Shown here piece after piece: positions 1 through 12,289 of a stretch of DNA of 64,000 nucleotides (position 1 is its first letter; each line of letters starts with the position of its first letter). The notes under the pieces are model-generated. The model had not been told where the DNA came from, did not search any database, and saw only the letters and a program-made list of their open reading frames with translations. The translations under genes were made by a program, and so were the position numbers. Source of the stretch: Fasciola hepatica (Eukaryota; Platyhelminthes; Trematoda; Plagiorchiida; Fasciolidae); assembly GCA_948099385.1 (NCBI GenBank), contig CANUEZ040000168.1, forward strand, positions 8,521,001 to 8,585,000, written 5' to 3'.

Positions 1-1920
1 CAGCTGAATTCCATCTACTGGTCCGGATGTCTCTTTTTTTCTGTTACAAGATGCGTCTGACATATTCACGGTCTCCCAACTGGGCTGTAACTGTCTGTTG
101 GTTGGCCCGATCGGTTTCATATGGGCTACAGCACTCCCCGCTACGACAGATAGTAGGATTTAGCAGCCCATTTCCCAGGGTTTGGATCTGTAGTCATGAA
201 AAAGTAACATTAGTTTTTCATTTTTCACTATTGCTTGGGGTCACATCAAAGCCAGTTTTGCTTCAGAGTGTCATATATTAAGGAAAATTACGCAATAGAC
301 CAATGAATTTGGGCAAAAATGGTTGATTGGTGATTAATAACAGGGCTTAGGTAACCATACAGAGCATTTTTTTCTTCGTGGTGGTGGATGAGTTGTACTA
401 ATAAATAAAGTTTCAGCTGAACAGTACGATCCAGTAATGTAATTCGCTACTGAAATTCCGTTGCTAGGTTTACGGCTCGAGACTTTCAGTTCAGTGTTCT
501 GAGAAGAGATCTTTGTGTGTGTGTCTAGACAGTCGAGATGTCCAAATTAAAAGGCTGCGAAACCCAAAGGAACGTTGACCGTGGCATATAGTATAAGAAT
601 AGACCGGGACCTAAATTTTGGGTTTCTACGTACAATAACAACAAAATATCAACCCGCCACTGATGATATTCCAAGCCACAGTTTCCACAGTAGCAATAAA
701 GTAACCCTAGTGTTGCTAAACTACTTGGAGGGAATGCAGACTTTGAAGGTTATCCATTGCAAGGAAAGCCAAACTTCCTGTTTCAAACTAGAAGATCACA
801 AGAAATTCCGACGACTTCTTTGGTGGTGAAGAAAAACTAATTTGGCCTCTGTAACACACATTTCTCGGTTAACTCAAATACCGTTTTGCTGGCTATTTAT
901 CCATTAGTCTTTTTGTTATATCTTACCTTCCCCCTGTGTAAAGCTATTGTACTCTGCAACACAAATCTTTTACCACGGTTTTCGCACATCTCATTGCGCA
1001 TTTCGGACTGAATTGATGTAGCTAACTACAGGCGTTGTGCTCTTTTGCTCTCTGGAACTAAATATTTCAGAACCACTTATGACTACACCCGATTGCAAGA
1101 TGACCACACCACGTAGCATTTAGGAAATTTTTTGATGAAATGTGCACAAAGTACATTTCCTATTCACTGAACATTTTTTAACTCCAAATCCTTGCATACT
1201 TTTTTGGTCACCTTCTAGTTAACTTCCTCTTGGTAATAATAAAGTCAAATAAGTTAAAAGACGCTAACAGAAGTCGTTAAGCGTACCACTACTTTGCCGG
1301 CAATATGTTCAACAAAGAGAACCCCAACTGTGATACAGGAAACTTATCACGTGCGTTCACCACGACGCATCAATCAATAAGTTCCACTGTTGAAATAAAG
1401 TCAGGAGGCCAGAACCGCATTCTCGGTGTGCACCTTTTCTCGAACGATGGTTCCATTCAGTGCAGCGTATGCGTGAACCAGACGTGAACTGAACAGTATA
1501 CAAACTTCAATATTTTTATATGGATGAAACAAAGTAGCAAGCTATTTGTTTAGTATAAGGAGTCGAGAAAATGTGTCCATTGAAGTACTCCAGAAAGCCC
1601 TCGACCTCAAGAAAAACATCTTCCGATTTAATCGGTGTCCAGAGGAGTCATTCCAAGAAAACACGGTAGAACAGGGTCAGGGACTACGGAGAATCATAGC
1701 TGAAAATAAAACTGTGTTCATCAGACTTCATTTCGAGGGTGATCCCCTGACCGAAACTCTCCTAAGATGACTGAATGTTTGTGTGAAAGTCATCTTCAAC
1801 GGCACACGATCACGGATTTGTATTTCAACAAGGAAAGCGGACATTAGCAGCCGGAAGGTGGTAGAACTCAGAAAACCTGCGTCACTGGAAGTTCACGTAC
1901 CTCATTCTCTCCCCATTGAT
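1..1920. other. unassigned non-coding sequence
   Basis: No gene or repeat was recognised. Short open frames of 60-84 codons are scattered on the plus strand without shared domain signatures or convincing splice sites. The sequence is of mixed composition with A/T-rich patches near 1,140-1,260. Confidence 0.5.
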
Positions 1921-1923
1921 GGT

Positions 1924-1985
1924 ATAGCAATAGCTCAACTGGTAGAGTCATCGAAGAGCCACTGATTTGATTCCTATAGGTAACT
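1924..1985 (+). mobile_element. degenerate tRNA-like SINE head (family E-like)
   Basis: A box-A-like segment (tagctcaactggtagag) is followed about 25 bases later by a weak box-B-like segment (tgatttgattccta). The first part matches the D-arm of the far better preserved tRNA-like element at 15,384. The second part is poor, so this is either an old copy or a chance match. Confidence 0.3.
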
Positions 1986-1989
1986 TGAA

Positions 1990-4980
1990 CTTTCCGAACT
2001 GAAGGTTATCAGTTAAGTATGAATGAGTCGACACAAGAGAGATCACAAAAACTGCGGTAATACGTCCAATTTTAATGGTATTTTAGAGTTATAGCCAAGT
2101 TAACGGGTGAACGTATGGTAATACCGAATCACTTCCCAGTAATGTATTCTGATAGCACGAAAAACGTAGATGTTATTCACCAGCGATTTCCCCAAAGTGC
2201 AAGTTCTCTGCTGTGTTGAATCTAGTGAAAAAATTTCTATTAGAATAAACATGACCATTTTCGCCAGATGCGACACAACGGTGGTTACTCAAAGGAATGA
2301 GGGAGATCCCAGAAACTCTTATCAAAAATTTATTTGCTGAGCGCCGCACCTAGCTATGCCTCAGATGACGGGATTGAACCCGTTTTGATTGAAAGGAATT
2401 TGTACAGTACTTGAGTTTATTCTTTTATTCTATGGAGGGCGAAATCGGCTGAACTTTCTGACGATTGCTCGCAAAGAACAGTAGAAACGAAAGATGATGA
2501 AAGAGTGACAAACGCAAAGTCAACTGATGGTTATCAGCCTACGTGTCACGAAGAAATATGAAGGGCATCATATTAGCTCCTGATAAAACCAGTACATGAT
2601 AGAGATGTTAAACCAAGTTACACTTCATTTGCCTATCTGGCAACAGATATTGTAAATGTTAAGACACAAGCGAAGCTTTGCATGTCTTTTGCGAACTTTT
2701 CAGCTGAAAGCCACTCCTCACCTCTAAAATGTGACCAGCCTTGGAAAACAGCACATACGCGTTTCCAAATAAAGGTCTTTATTAGTGACCGACCTCTGGT
2801 TTCCATCACCGGACACCGAAAATGCTGCCACAAATGAACGAGTCTGGTAGATGCCCCACTCAGCTTCTAAATACCCACCAACCATTAGGCCCTAACAACG
2901 CCCAAAGGTGAACTGCTACAGCCCTGACAACAAACGCATCTACTTCGGCCTTGGCTTTCCCGTTCTAAGATTGTTTTTACTAACTCAGTCCTGCAGCAAG
3001 GACCTAGTTAGGGTCTCGAATTGCGGGTCTGTTGGTTGGGACGAAGTAACTGAACTGTTTATCACCACTTTTGAGTAAGCAAGATGCTTTCGCACGCTAA
3101 AATAAGCTCCAAGCTTTATTCCTAAAGCAAAAATACACTAACTTTTGTTCATCTGCAGTAGTCCGCAAACGGTGCCCTACACAATGCAAGGTTTTTCGCC
3201 AAAATCATGAAACGGATTCAGATTGTGCCCTTGCTTTTTGGTGCGTTCATTTCCGGGACATTCTTTTTTATGACAATATTCGACGATTTAGATAGTATAT
3301 TCTGTTTGCATGAATGCAACGCAAAAGGCATAAAATGAGTGATGCTTATCATCGAACTGCTACAAGATGATAGTTCTGGAGAAACAAATTGGTACTATTG
3401 GTTAAGCCCACGGACAGGCTGGCTTGCCAGCCAGTCTTCATTGGGCCACGTGACATGATTATCATGGATCAATAAGCCCACAGACAATGACCGATTCCAG
3501 TCTGATCCCCCACAGGGCACATAAACCAATCGAATTTTGACGTTTAAAACTACAGGCCCGACTTGAATATATAAATAAAAGGTAGATGAAATAAATATCG
3601 GCCTGTGATACACAACAACAACAAAAAGACTTGTTAAACATTAGTAGATAAACTGAAATTACACCGAATGCTTTGCGACGGTTTTATTTGTGAATCATAC
3701 ACTGAGCACTGAGAAAGCAACAGGTGAAGAAACCATCGCCAGTAATGTTGCCAACATTAAAGAAAGCGATACCGTATGGAACACCAATCAAAAATGGGGA
3801 ATCTTGGGGTTACCAATGAGTTATCTGAAATTGGATTATCAACTTTTTGTGTGCTAGAAATCCAATAAAATATCCAACAGCTGGGACCACTTGAAATGCA
3901 GCTTACTTCAGTTGATTTAGTGGTACATAAGCGCCTGTTTAGCAAGTATTGGTATTAAATCGCAAAGGAATCCTCGCTAGCTGAAATAAAGCCATCATGA
4001 ATATGAGATACGTACTGTGGTCAGCAGCATGAATAAATACAACATAGTTGCGTTGGAGTGCAAAATAATACAGTATCACTTATGAATGCCTCTTAGTGCA
4101 GCATCAGTGCCGGACTCATGAAGTTGAAAACTAGTCACGTTTATCTTCGTGTCACTAGATTTTCAAGTGAAGCGACCTGCCCAGAGCAATCACGGAAAGT
4201 CCACCGAATGACGTTACCGCCGTTGCACCCTGTGGATAAATATTCTTGACGAGTTCTAGAGTACCAGATAAAATAGACGAACAGAGCACTTATCAGCTCG
4301 TAAAAATGAATTGTCCATTGATAATTCACTTGATAAAGTACACGAGAGCAACCCCTTGTCCCTCTATTCCCCATACTGGTACTATTACCATCGCAACAGT
4401 CCAGGAGACACGCCCGGGAAGTAGGGTGTCTATTTGGAATTACTCGTTTGCACGCCACAAAAAACAAAACAAACAAAAACAAGACAAGATGCTTTATGTA
4501 CCCCTGTGGGAAGGGGTGGATATTCAGCTTTCACATAACCAAGGTAACGCATTCTCAAAGTGGTTCAGTTGGTCTTTAAGACATGATATTACCGATTCGG
4601 GGAGGTTTAAAAACATTGCCAGGTACGGAATACTGGAACTGCGTTAAGAAAATGTATATAAATGGAACATGTGGCAGACGAAAAATTTAATTAGGTGTCC
4701 GTGAATAGGCTAAGTAGATTCTGTGAGTATTTTTGTGGAAAGCTTATGGCCAGTTTTACTGTGTTGGGAAGTGGTGAACTGAGTGAAATGTTGTCTAGGT
4801 ATGCCACTACTACAGGATAAGGACTTCCGAGACCTAGAGATTGCTGTAAAGTCATTCAACCACAGACCTGGGAAAATGACAGGATAGGCGCAGAATTAGT
4901 GGAGTAGAACATATTTAGGAACAAAGAGTTTGACGAGATGTGTTGGTAGATAGTGGAATCTGAGATGGTACACATAAAAA
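1990..4980. other. unassigned non-coding sequence
   Basis: No recognisable gene. A good B-box-like stem (acgggttcaatcccgt on the minus strand, about 2,368-2,384) stands alone without a D-arm partner. Open frames on opposite strands at 4,141-4,482 and 4,246-4,647 overlap and show no known domain. Confidence 0.45.
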
Positions 4981-4984
4981 GATA

Positions 4985-5575
4985 AACGTCTTATCTTTTA
5001 TGCAATTCTGGCTTACTTGCAGTGAACAGGTAAGATTTCGGTCCAATATCACACTAAGTTACTTTACTGAATCTTGGTGATTCAGTTTTTTTTTCGTGAA
5101 CCAATACTGGAGTAAACGAGCCAGTGAAATCGAAGTGCTTATCATCTCTCAAAAGGGAGTATAGAATATCTCCACATTTGAGAAGATTAACTGCCCAATG
5201 GTATGCGGTGGACTATTTAGAAAGTTCTGAGATGCCATTTTGACTGGTCGAAAAAGAAGAGGTACAGAAATACGGCGAGCCACGAGTGATACCGTCAGCG
5301 TATATGATAAGCGGGCTATTTTCGTGGGTGGGGATGATAGATGCGTAGGTCAAAAGTAGAAACGGTGGTGATATGGCACCTTGAGGGATACCAAGAGTAG
5401 AAATCACAAAAGAATTGCTGGTGCTATTTTAACGGGTTGATTGTTAGGGGTTAAGGAAATGATCATTCGACAGAGAAATTAGAGGCAGCTGGACTCCTGA
5501 ACTTGAGAGAAAATAGAGAAGCTCATTCCTGTCGACACAACTGAAGGTGTCCGGGAAGCAAACCTTAACTCCTTG
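4985..5575 (-). mobile_element. non-LTR retrotransposon reverse transcriptase remnant
   Basis: Conceptual translation of the minus strand gives a decayed reverse transcriptase core. Reading 5' to 3': a VDRNELL block (RT motif A side, about 5,515-5,545); SSGVQLPLIS; a GIPQGAIS block (RT motif B, about 5,370-5,396); the catalytic region as LIIYADG in place of the usual YADD (about 5,291-5,312); and a short LSVILDRNLT block (about 5,010-5,040) resembling the LGVILDxNLT motif after the palm. Two in-frame stops lie before GIPQG, one follows the YADG block, and a frameshift lies at the A/T run near 5,087-5,095. The element is therefore a dead partial copy. The G replacing the second aspartate would by itself inactivate the enzyme. 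The family is a LINE of the APE-endonuclease type (CR1/Jockey/RTE group by general pattern); finer assignment is not possible by eye. It may belong with the endonuclease remnant at 7.5-8.0 kb on the same strand. Confidence 0.82.
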
Positions 5576-5579
5576 ACTC

Positions 5580-7490
5580 TTTTTTTATCAAAAGGTCAAA
5601 GAATGTACAAACAGTGTCCACAGTGATGCATACGGGTGTCCATTGAGCACATTTTGTGCTCGTACTCGACAACCTTAACGCCCAACCGAAAGGTTTTATA
5701 TGTGCCACAACTAGCACGTGGTGGTGACGTTTTATGACCAATAGTCATGGTTTGCTCGTATGCCGTGAATAACTTTGCTAGAAACTCGGTCTACTACCAG
5801 TGGGCCACAGCTATGACGGAAACTTCGAAGGAAAATGGAACAACATTATTTTACATTGAATTAACCCAAACATTACTCAGATTACAATGTTCACACACGG
5901 TATGTATTCTTCAGAATTCACCACAGTCTTATTGGCGTAGAATCCACTATTTAGGTGATCAACATATTCTCCACCTGATGCATCATCACAAGTTGCACTT
6001 TTGACTCCAATGGCCGGTGCATAGGTAACCCTTTGACTAATCTCTTTAGAACAAATAAGTTTTCACGACTATGTTTAAATCTGCGCTATTAGCGGGTAGT
6101 AGTGTGAACTTAACCTTGAAGATGAGCATAGATTTACAATTCTTTTAGTGTATAATTAACAGACCAACGGTTCTGCATGACCAGTCGTGAAACAAAGCAA
6201 GAAGCGTTATCCTGAAAAACTATTATCCACCCAAGTAAATTCCTTCGGTTGAATTCCGGGGCTTTTTCAACCACTGATTTGAGGATTTCCCAACATTAGA
6301 GGCGTCCCGAATTGAAGTCCACCAATTAAACTAAACGTGTTTCATTCCGACCTAAATCAATACTTTTGGTCGGTATTATACGTTGACTTTCGGTGAGACT
6401 GTTTTTTGGGGAAATTCCTACACCAAATGGCATATCTCTAAGCCTTCTATGGCTCGTTACATACAAAACACTCATGGGAGAAATAAATCCATTGTCAAAA
6501 AGACAGGCTTCGTGATTTGAATCCCTGATGGAACTAATGCATGCCTTGATTCGTTGGGCTTGCTTTGCGGCCTTCATAATACGTAGACTTTTTCGCATTG
6601 AAAATTGTCACCACCTTACGTTCAACAGGGAGTATGACGGCCTAAGAACATTCCCGTGCTTAATTAAAGACAACTATGACCGGCACTGCTTTCGATCGTA
6701 ATGCGTATGAGATCGTCCCATTCATTCGATTTGCTGGGTCTTCTTTCTCTGAAATGTGTACTTAGGACGGTTTTCTGTGATCACTGATGGTTCTATTAAC
6801 GTTAAAACAATGAGCAAGATACGGTCAAAAAGAGCAAAAATGATACGTCTCTGCAACTCAACCCTGATTCCATTTTCAGGAGATGCCAAGAAAATTCAGT
6901 TTCAGTGGATCTTTTCATTGCTATAGCGATTACAATGTAAGTAACTAACGAAATGCACGCAAGTGACCTTGAAGACAAGGCCCACGCTGACACGACCTGG
7001 AATTTCCTTTTTTCAGTAAGTTTGGCAGTCTGTTAAAAAACGTTTTTAACTCGTCGTCTAATCTCCTAGTAATGATATAATTCCTCCTAACTTTGTCATA
7101 AAGGCACAACCATCAAAAATAAAATAGCCAACAAAAACGACCCTTCAAACTATTCGGGTAGTGAGCCCATCTAAATATAACCTACGGTAATTTATTTGCT
7201 CCTGTTGATAAGACTGATTTTATTTCCACACCCTGTTACATTTTAGCTCATATTGCTCACAGGGTTTTACTTTGATAACCAAGGTCACACACATTCAACT
7301 ACTTATGAGGCACGTAAATAAGAGGAAACTTTAAGTAAATTAGTGCCATAACCCGAAAGCGAACGTAAACAGACTCGATGGGACAGCGAAGGTTACAGCG
7401 AAAATTCAAGACTACTGACAAGACGATCCGAAGACAGAGATATCAGCCTATGAGAATGCGTAAAGGTCAGCATGATTAATCATTTGGTTT
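5580..7490. other. interval between two retroelement fragments
   Basis: This separates the minus-strand endonuclease and reverse transcriptase remnants. A minus-strand open frame at 6,326-6,598 (90 codons) contains the string SSIRDSNHEACLFDNG, which could be the linker between endonuclease and RT in such elements, but I could not confirm this. The spacing, about 1.9 kb, is longer than the usual linker, so insertions or a second element are likely. Confidence 0.35.
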
Positions 7491-8010
7491 AACGTCAGCA
7501 TGTGCTGCAAAACGTTTGCCTTTTGCAAGCTTCGCGGTTGCCGCATTGTGTCACGTGTCCGTGGTTGGTGGGGCTATAAATATTAGATAAAACCTTGATT
7601 GGAGCGTGATCGGATGAGGCATGAGGAGAACGACATGAAGTGGAAACAGTATTTAGACTAGTGAGTAACAAAATGTCCGGGAAAGGCTTTAACCTGGTCG
7701 GAAAATAGACAATATTCATAGAATCGAAAGTACAGGAAGAACTGAAGCCAAAACAATTAAAATGGCCAACAATTATGAACAATGTCTAGGTTGTCGTGCT
7801 AGAATTTGTGAAATAGAATCAACAAATTCTCGGTATCCGTCGGTAGAAAATTTGGTTGAAATATGAACATTTGCAAGAACAAAAGACCGAAAGTTACCCG
7901 AAATTTTAGGTTTGCATTCAGTAGCGGAGGAACTGAGGTTTACAGTTGAATGAATCAACTCAACCTTGGCACCAGTGACTGGTAATATGTGGGATAATTG
8001 AGCCACCTCA
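7490..8010 (-). mobile_element. APE-type endonuclease remnant of a non-LTR retrotransposon
   Basis: Two overlapping minus-strand frames, joined by a frameshift near 7,775-7,785, together read as the apurinic-endonuclease-like domain that nicks target DNA in LINE elements. Visible landmarks in order are: RSFVLANVHIS followed by KFSTDGYREFVDSI (about 7,830-7,905); IIVGHFN, the GDFN motif with D changed to H (about 7,755-7,778); a PTRLKPFPDILL block resembling the TRxxxxLDxxL motif; and an intact SDHAPIKV, the catalytic SDH motif (7,591-7,614). The frameshift and the D-to-H change show that it is not functional. It lies on the same strand as, and upstream (in element orientation) of, the reverse transcriptase remnant at 4,985-5,575. 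This is the expected domain order for one broken LINE, although two different insertions cannot be excluded. Confidence 0.78.
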
Positions 8011-8719
8011 CTTCAGTAGTGAAACAGGACTATTGACGCAATCTTCGATGTCACTGTGAAGCTACTTTTCTTGTAGGAATATTGCCCTAAGTTGATATTA
8101 TTCATACAACCTAACAAAATATGACAACACCGAAAAGTTATTCAGTGGGGAACGAACGTTGTTGCTGATCATCACATAAAGACTCCTATTGTGTGTATCT
8201 TCTACGAAGGGCCATCGATCAACAGACTCTGTGATTTTTTGTAGGATAGTCCGAGGACTTCATGAAAATTTCCTTCTATTTGTTCTTTACCATATTTTTA
8301 AGAAAGCAACCGAGCAGAAAGAGAATTCATCATTTGAAGGATTTCAGCAGTTCATTGGGATACGTTGTCGTGAGTGGCATTACCTTGATAGCACAATATC
8401 AACAATCCCGGTCAAGAAACAGAACAGTAAACCAGAGAAAGTCCGGATGATTATGTGGTAAATTCGAAGGTGATGGAACAGATCGGTCGCATCCAAAAGC
8501 CAGTCAACAATGCTTGTTTGTATCTTAGCTGTCTAATCTGTTTTAGTGCTTCTGTAATCCGACCGGAGGGTGCCGTCAAGCGGCTCCTATGACTTTACTA
8601 ATCTTACTGCTTTCAGTTCGTGCTACGTAGATACGTCCATTATCACCCCATAGTTGTTCAAAAATGTTTTTTAGGTAATAAGCTACTTACTTATTCAATG
8701 ATTTTCATGCACACTCCGC

Positions 8720-8748
8720 CACACTACTACTACTACTTCTACAACTAC
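8720..8748. repeat. short imperfect CTA trinucleotide tract
   Basis: Five perfect actactac-type units are followed by imperfect units ending at acaactac. It lies just left of the dispersed repeat F. Confidence 0.7.
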
Positions 8749-8750
8749 GG

Positions 8751-8871
8751 TATTGGTCACGCTGTAGGCCACCGTGCTGGTTCTCGGCCAGTGTACTTGT
8801 GGACACCCGATGACACACTAACCGAGCCTTCCGCTAATGAAACTTTGCGCTTTTGTTTTGCTGATCGAATT
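8751..8871 (+). repeat. dispersed repeat F, copy 1
   Basis: About 120 bases align by eye with 29,578-29,700 on the same strand. Shared landmarks are tattgRtca, gctgtaggc, cccgatg followed by acac, and an ending in gatcgaa. Both copies can be read in one frame as a W(T/A)PD(D/G)T-like peptide, but neither has a supported gene around it. The family was not identified; a fragment of a larger retroelement or its untranslated end is possible. Confidence 0.5.
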
Positions 8872-8934
8872 TGAATGACCCTAACAGAAGATCACTGGCT
8901 CTTGCATGTTACTTCACTACTAATATGACTATCT

Positions 8935-8952
8935 CTACTACTACTATTACTG

Positions 8953-8995
<43 letters not shown>

Positions 8996-9037
8996 CACTA
9001 ATACTACCATTGTTACTACTAATGATATTATTATTAG
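8935..9037. repeat. CTA/ATT trinucleotide repeat array
   Basis: This is a run of CTA units with occasional substitutions (attac, tgcta, cacta). It becomes purer in the centre and grades into att units at the right edge (gatattattattag). Confidence 0.9.
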
Positions 9038-9039
9038 TG

Positions 9040-12000
9040 CCTGTTAGATAGGGTCTGCCGTCATTCGTGTATTACGTAGCACTAAATGGTAAGCTTCTAC
9101 AAACTTAAACAGCTCAGATGAAACACCGGGACACATTTCAAAAACTTGTGAACACTGATATTTGAGACTTGTCCCAACCACTTTCTTCGTAAGAAAAAAA
9201 CAAAAATAAAGCCAAAAAATTGTACTTTAACTTACTGTGGGGACTTTGTCTGTTAACGTCAGTGTTCCTTCTTATTTTAGATTCTTGCCTTGCACATCAG
9301 ACACACAGTCCATAGTTAAAGTCGACTGGAAATACTGGGAAAAATTATTCCGTGATGCACCTGTCTGCCAGTACTTTTTGCTGCTTCCTTAAACCTGGCA
9401 AATAAACCAGAATTCCTAAGTCTAGTGATCGTTTCGTACACAAAGAGGTGAATATTCAGCGTCTACCGAACCATTTACTACAGATACCAATTACAGGAAG
9501 TCTCACGTAAGGACAGAAATCTTCATTTTTACTGGTCTTCCAGTTCATGTGGAGCGGTTTTAGGGTTGGTAAGGAATTCAGCGGGACAGGGGTATCGTTG
9601 GTGATTTGTAAATAGTCGTACAGGCAAACAGGAGTTGCTAGCTGTACCCAGTGGGGGACGCAGAAATACATTTACTAGGATCTGGGCAGAAGCGATGTGA
9701 ATGACCATTGTTTATTGTCCACAAATGTGGATAAAGTTTTTGTGTTTTATTGTGTTCCTAAGTATTGGCCAACCATCGAACGATTTATCGGTAATTATGG
9801 TTGGATTTCTGTTCGGCCATGAGTTATAGTGCAATTCAGATTCACAAGTCTGACACTCGGTTGCAGTCCTCATCCTTGTCGTTTTCAATACACAACTGAC
9901 CAACGAACAGTATAGAAAGATTTCATAGAAATGACGAAGGTTTTGTTTGTTAACTATCCATTACTGGAAAATTAGTTACTACTCATTTTTCCTTATGGAT
10001 GATGAGAAGTTTCATCATTTCAATGGTGAAATCACCACACCAATCATGCACATTTTTCCGTTCTGTTACATGAAAACCTGCTGACCTTGAACCCTGTGTT
10101 TCTCTAATGATCCTGTCCCATCCTATACTCATTTGCAATTTCCAATTAGATGTTTTCTACTTATTTAAATGTTCATCAACAAAAAAAAATCAATTTCATA
10201 AGTAGTGTTAAATTGGTAGATTTCTGCCAGTCGATCATGATTCCCTATAACCGGTGACTCTTTAATCCCATTGGATTCAGGTCCGACTCTCCCATATTCA
10301 CTCAGCACAACATTCTGAAACTTTAATCATTCCTTTCTTCCTTTGGAAGGTGTTTCGTTAATCCAAATTCCACCGAATCTTGTTTCACATCTCACAGATA
10401 TTCAAAAGGTTATGCAACGAAATTACCTTGTGAAACATCACCAGATGCTTGATCTAGCGATAACAGACACTATGCGAGCGTTTTTTCAAAAGAAACTTGA
10501 AACTTTCTGTTGACTGATAATAATATTCTTTGGATTGGAGAGTCGGCTTCATAGACCAACCAGCCCGGCTGTGATGATTTCAAAAATGCTCATCCTCAAC
10601 CCACCATACATTTAGAGAACCGCCCACGAGTCAGTTCACACATTCATTTGCAAGTTGAACATCAGGTCCCCCAAATTTCACCCTCGCTTTATTTTTCACC
10701 GTTGCTTCTAGGGATCACAAACCGTGGCTTTCTACTTCAAGATAGTCGAGTTCTAACTCGTTCATTTGGACTCGTTTAATCTCCATCGAAAGATCACTCC
10801 CGGCTCTAGTGTGCCGTAAAGTATCATCGCACTGAGAGTTTGCGCCGTTAGATTCATCTAGCTGCCGATTCGTCCACGAAAATCTGTCATCGTAAGAGGT
10901 GAAATGAATTCAACAAACACCACGAAGATGGTCCAGGGCTTAAAGAAGCCAGTATCGATTATTGCTATACTTAAATAAACATTTCTCTACAAGAGAACCA
11001 GTCGTTTCACCTTGAGTGTTCGCGTTTTTGCTTCCTACGATAAACTCAGTGAGGAAGGGCAGCAAACCTGCCACATCTGCAAGTTCACACTTTCCAGGTG
11101 TTGGAAGTTCTTTCGATATTCATTCCCACAGCTTAGCCCTTTTTGTGTATAACTGCCAAGTAAAATCACTTAACTTGGCTAAGCTTCCACCACCCTTAAA
11201 TATTTTTCTGGCTAACATTCAAAAAGTTGCCGGTGCTGTGTTTTTGTCATTTGCAGCTAATGGGGATAAATTTCAAACAAACTCAACCCCAGCTCCCTCT
11301 TCGCTGTTTTGGTCCAGATGTGCCCAGGCTATTGCATTGGGCATGACTTTATTGTAGCCTTGAACACTGTCATGCTATTTTGATCAGTCTGACAAATTGG
11401 ACTTACAGGTACTTGGAACTTAGTTCAATAGATCTCATTCTATAACAGAATCATTTTCCTGTTATTCTCCCGTAAGAGTTACATAATGATTCGTGATTAC
11501 ACGGGTCGTTGACAGAAAGCAGTTTAAGTTCTAATATGAACTTAATAGATAACGTAATTATTCATTCGGGCTAATCAGCTATCCTACCACCTTCCCCTAC
11601 GGCAATGCTTCCTAATGATATGTTCCCAACTGTTTACCTGTCGTGCATGCAGACGTGGTGCCGAGCGACTGGAGTACTCTTGTGATGATGAATCAAAGAG
11701 GTTTTCGGTGCAAGCAGAAACCGGGTACAAATCGGTTCGTAAACAAAAATACTGGGAAACTGTTCTTCGCTCATACAAAAAAACAAGGCTCTAATTTTCT
11801 TGGCTATTATGAGCGTCTACAAAAATTTTCACTGTCCACTTGTTTTTTTCCATTTTGCCTCGAGCATAAATATCGAGTTGTTGGTTGCGCATGGCTCATC
11901 TGGAGGTATTCATTTGTTGTTGCGTATACCAGAGAATGATTAGAACAACTGTGAGGGGTTAGGCTCACGAGATTAGAAAACTAATTGGAAGGAACCTTCG

Positions 12001-12085
12001 AATAAATTCCAGTTATCTGTCAACCACTTTAACTGGTTATTACAATCATTGAATGGTGACATATGGTTTGGCTATCTAAAGGACG
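9040..12085. other. unassigned non-coding sequence
   Basis: No coding domain or repeat family was recognised. The longest frame is a plus-strand 113-codon one at 11,016-11,357. It has no motif that I recognise, and I saw no clear exon borders. Confidence 0.45.
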
Positions 12086-12087
12086 AA

Positions 12088-12165
12088 TTTGAACTCCTTC
12101 CATAAGAGGAAGACTGTTGAACCCTGGCTTAAACTCCTTCAAAAGAGGTATGATAGTGAATCCAC
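12088..12165. repeat. two-unit tandem repeat of about 38 bp
   Basis: Two adjacent imperfect units share the skeleton aactcctt, then aagaggt/aagagga, then a gtgaa(c/t)cc end. They directly precede the tRNA-derived element at 12,172, so the tandem may mark an older insertion boundary. Confidence 0.5.
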
Positions 12166-12171
12166 CCGTCA

Positions 12172-12285
12172 GGATTGACCGGTGGTAGTCAAACGGTCAT
12201 CTTAGGGGCTTTCAACCCTGCTGTCCCGGGTTCGAGACCGGAGTTCGCCGCTGCCGGTCAATTTCCCTAACTGGCGACCCCCTTC
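12172..12285 (+). mobile_element. tRNA-derived SINE, family C, copy 1
   Basis: It shows a head with a box-A-like segment (gtggtagtcaaacggtcatc) and a strong box B (cccgggttcgagaccgg), followed by a ctggcgaccc tail block. The same order, box A then cccgggtt then tcgcc, is seen in reverse at 32,970-33,060. Similar heads lie at 15,697 and 55,092. The presumed amplification route is Pol III transcription and LINE-mediated retrotransposition, from the general biology of SINEs. Confidence 0.55.
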
Positions 12286-12289
12286 CTGA

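Noticed and set aside
2360..2390. Perfect B-box-like stem on the minus strand
   Set aside because: No D-arm/box A at the expected distance; a lone 16-base stem is not enough for a tRNA or SINE call.
6326..6598. 90-codon minus-strand frame between LINE fragments as an independent gene
   Set aside because: It uses a non-specific start and shows no known domain; at best it is the linker of a dead retroelement.
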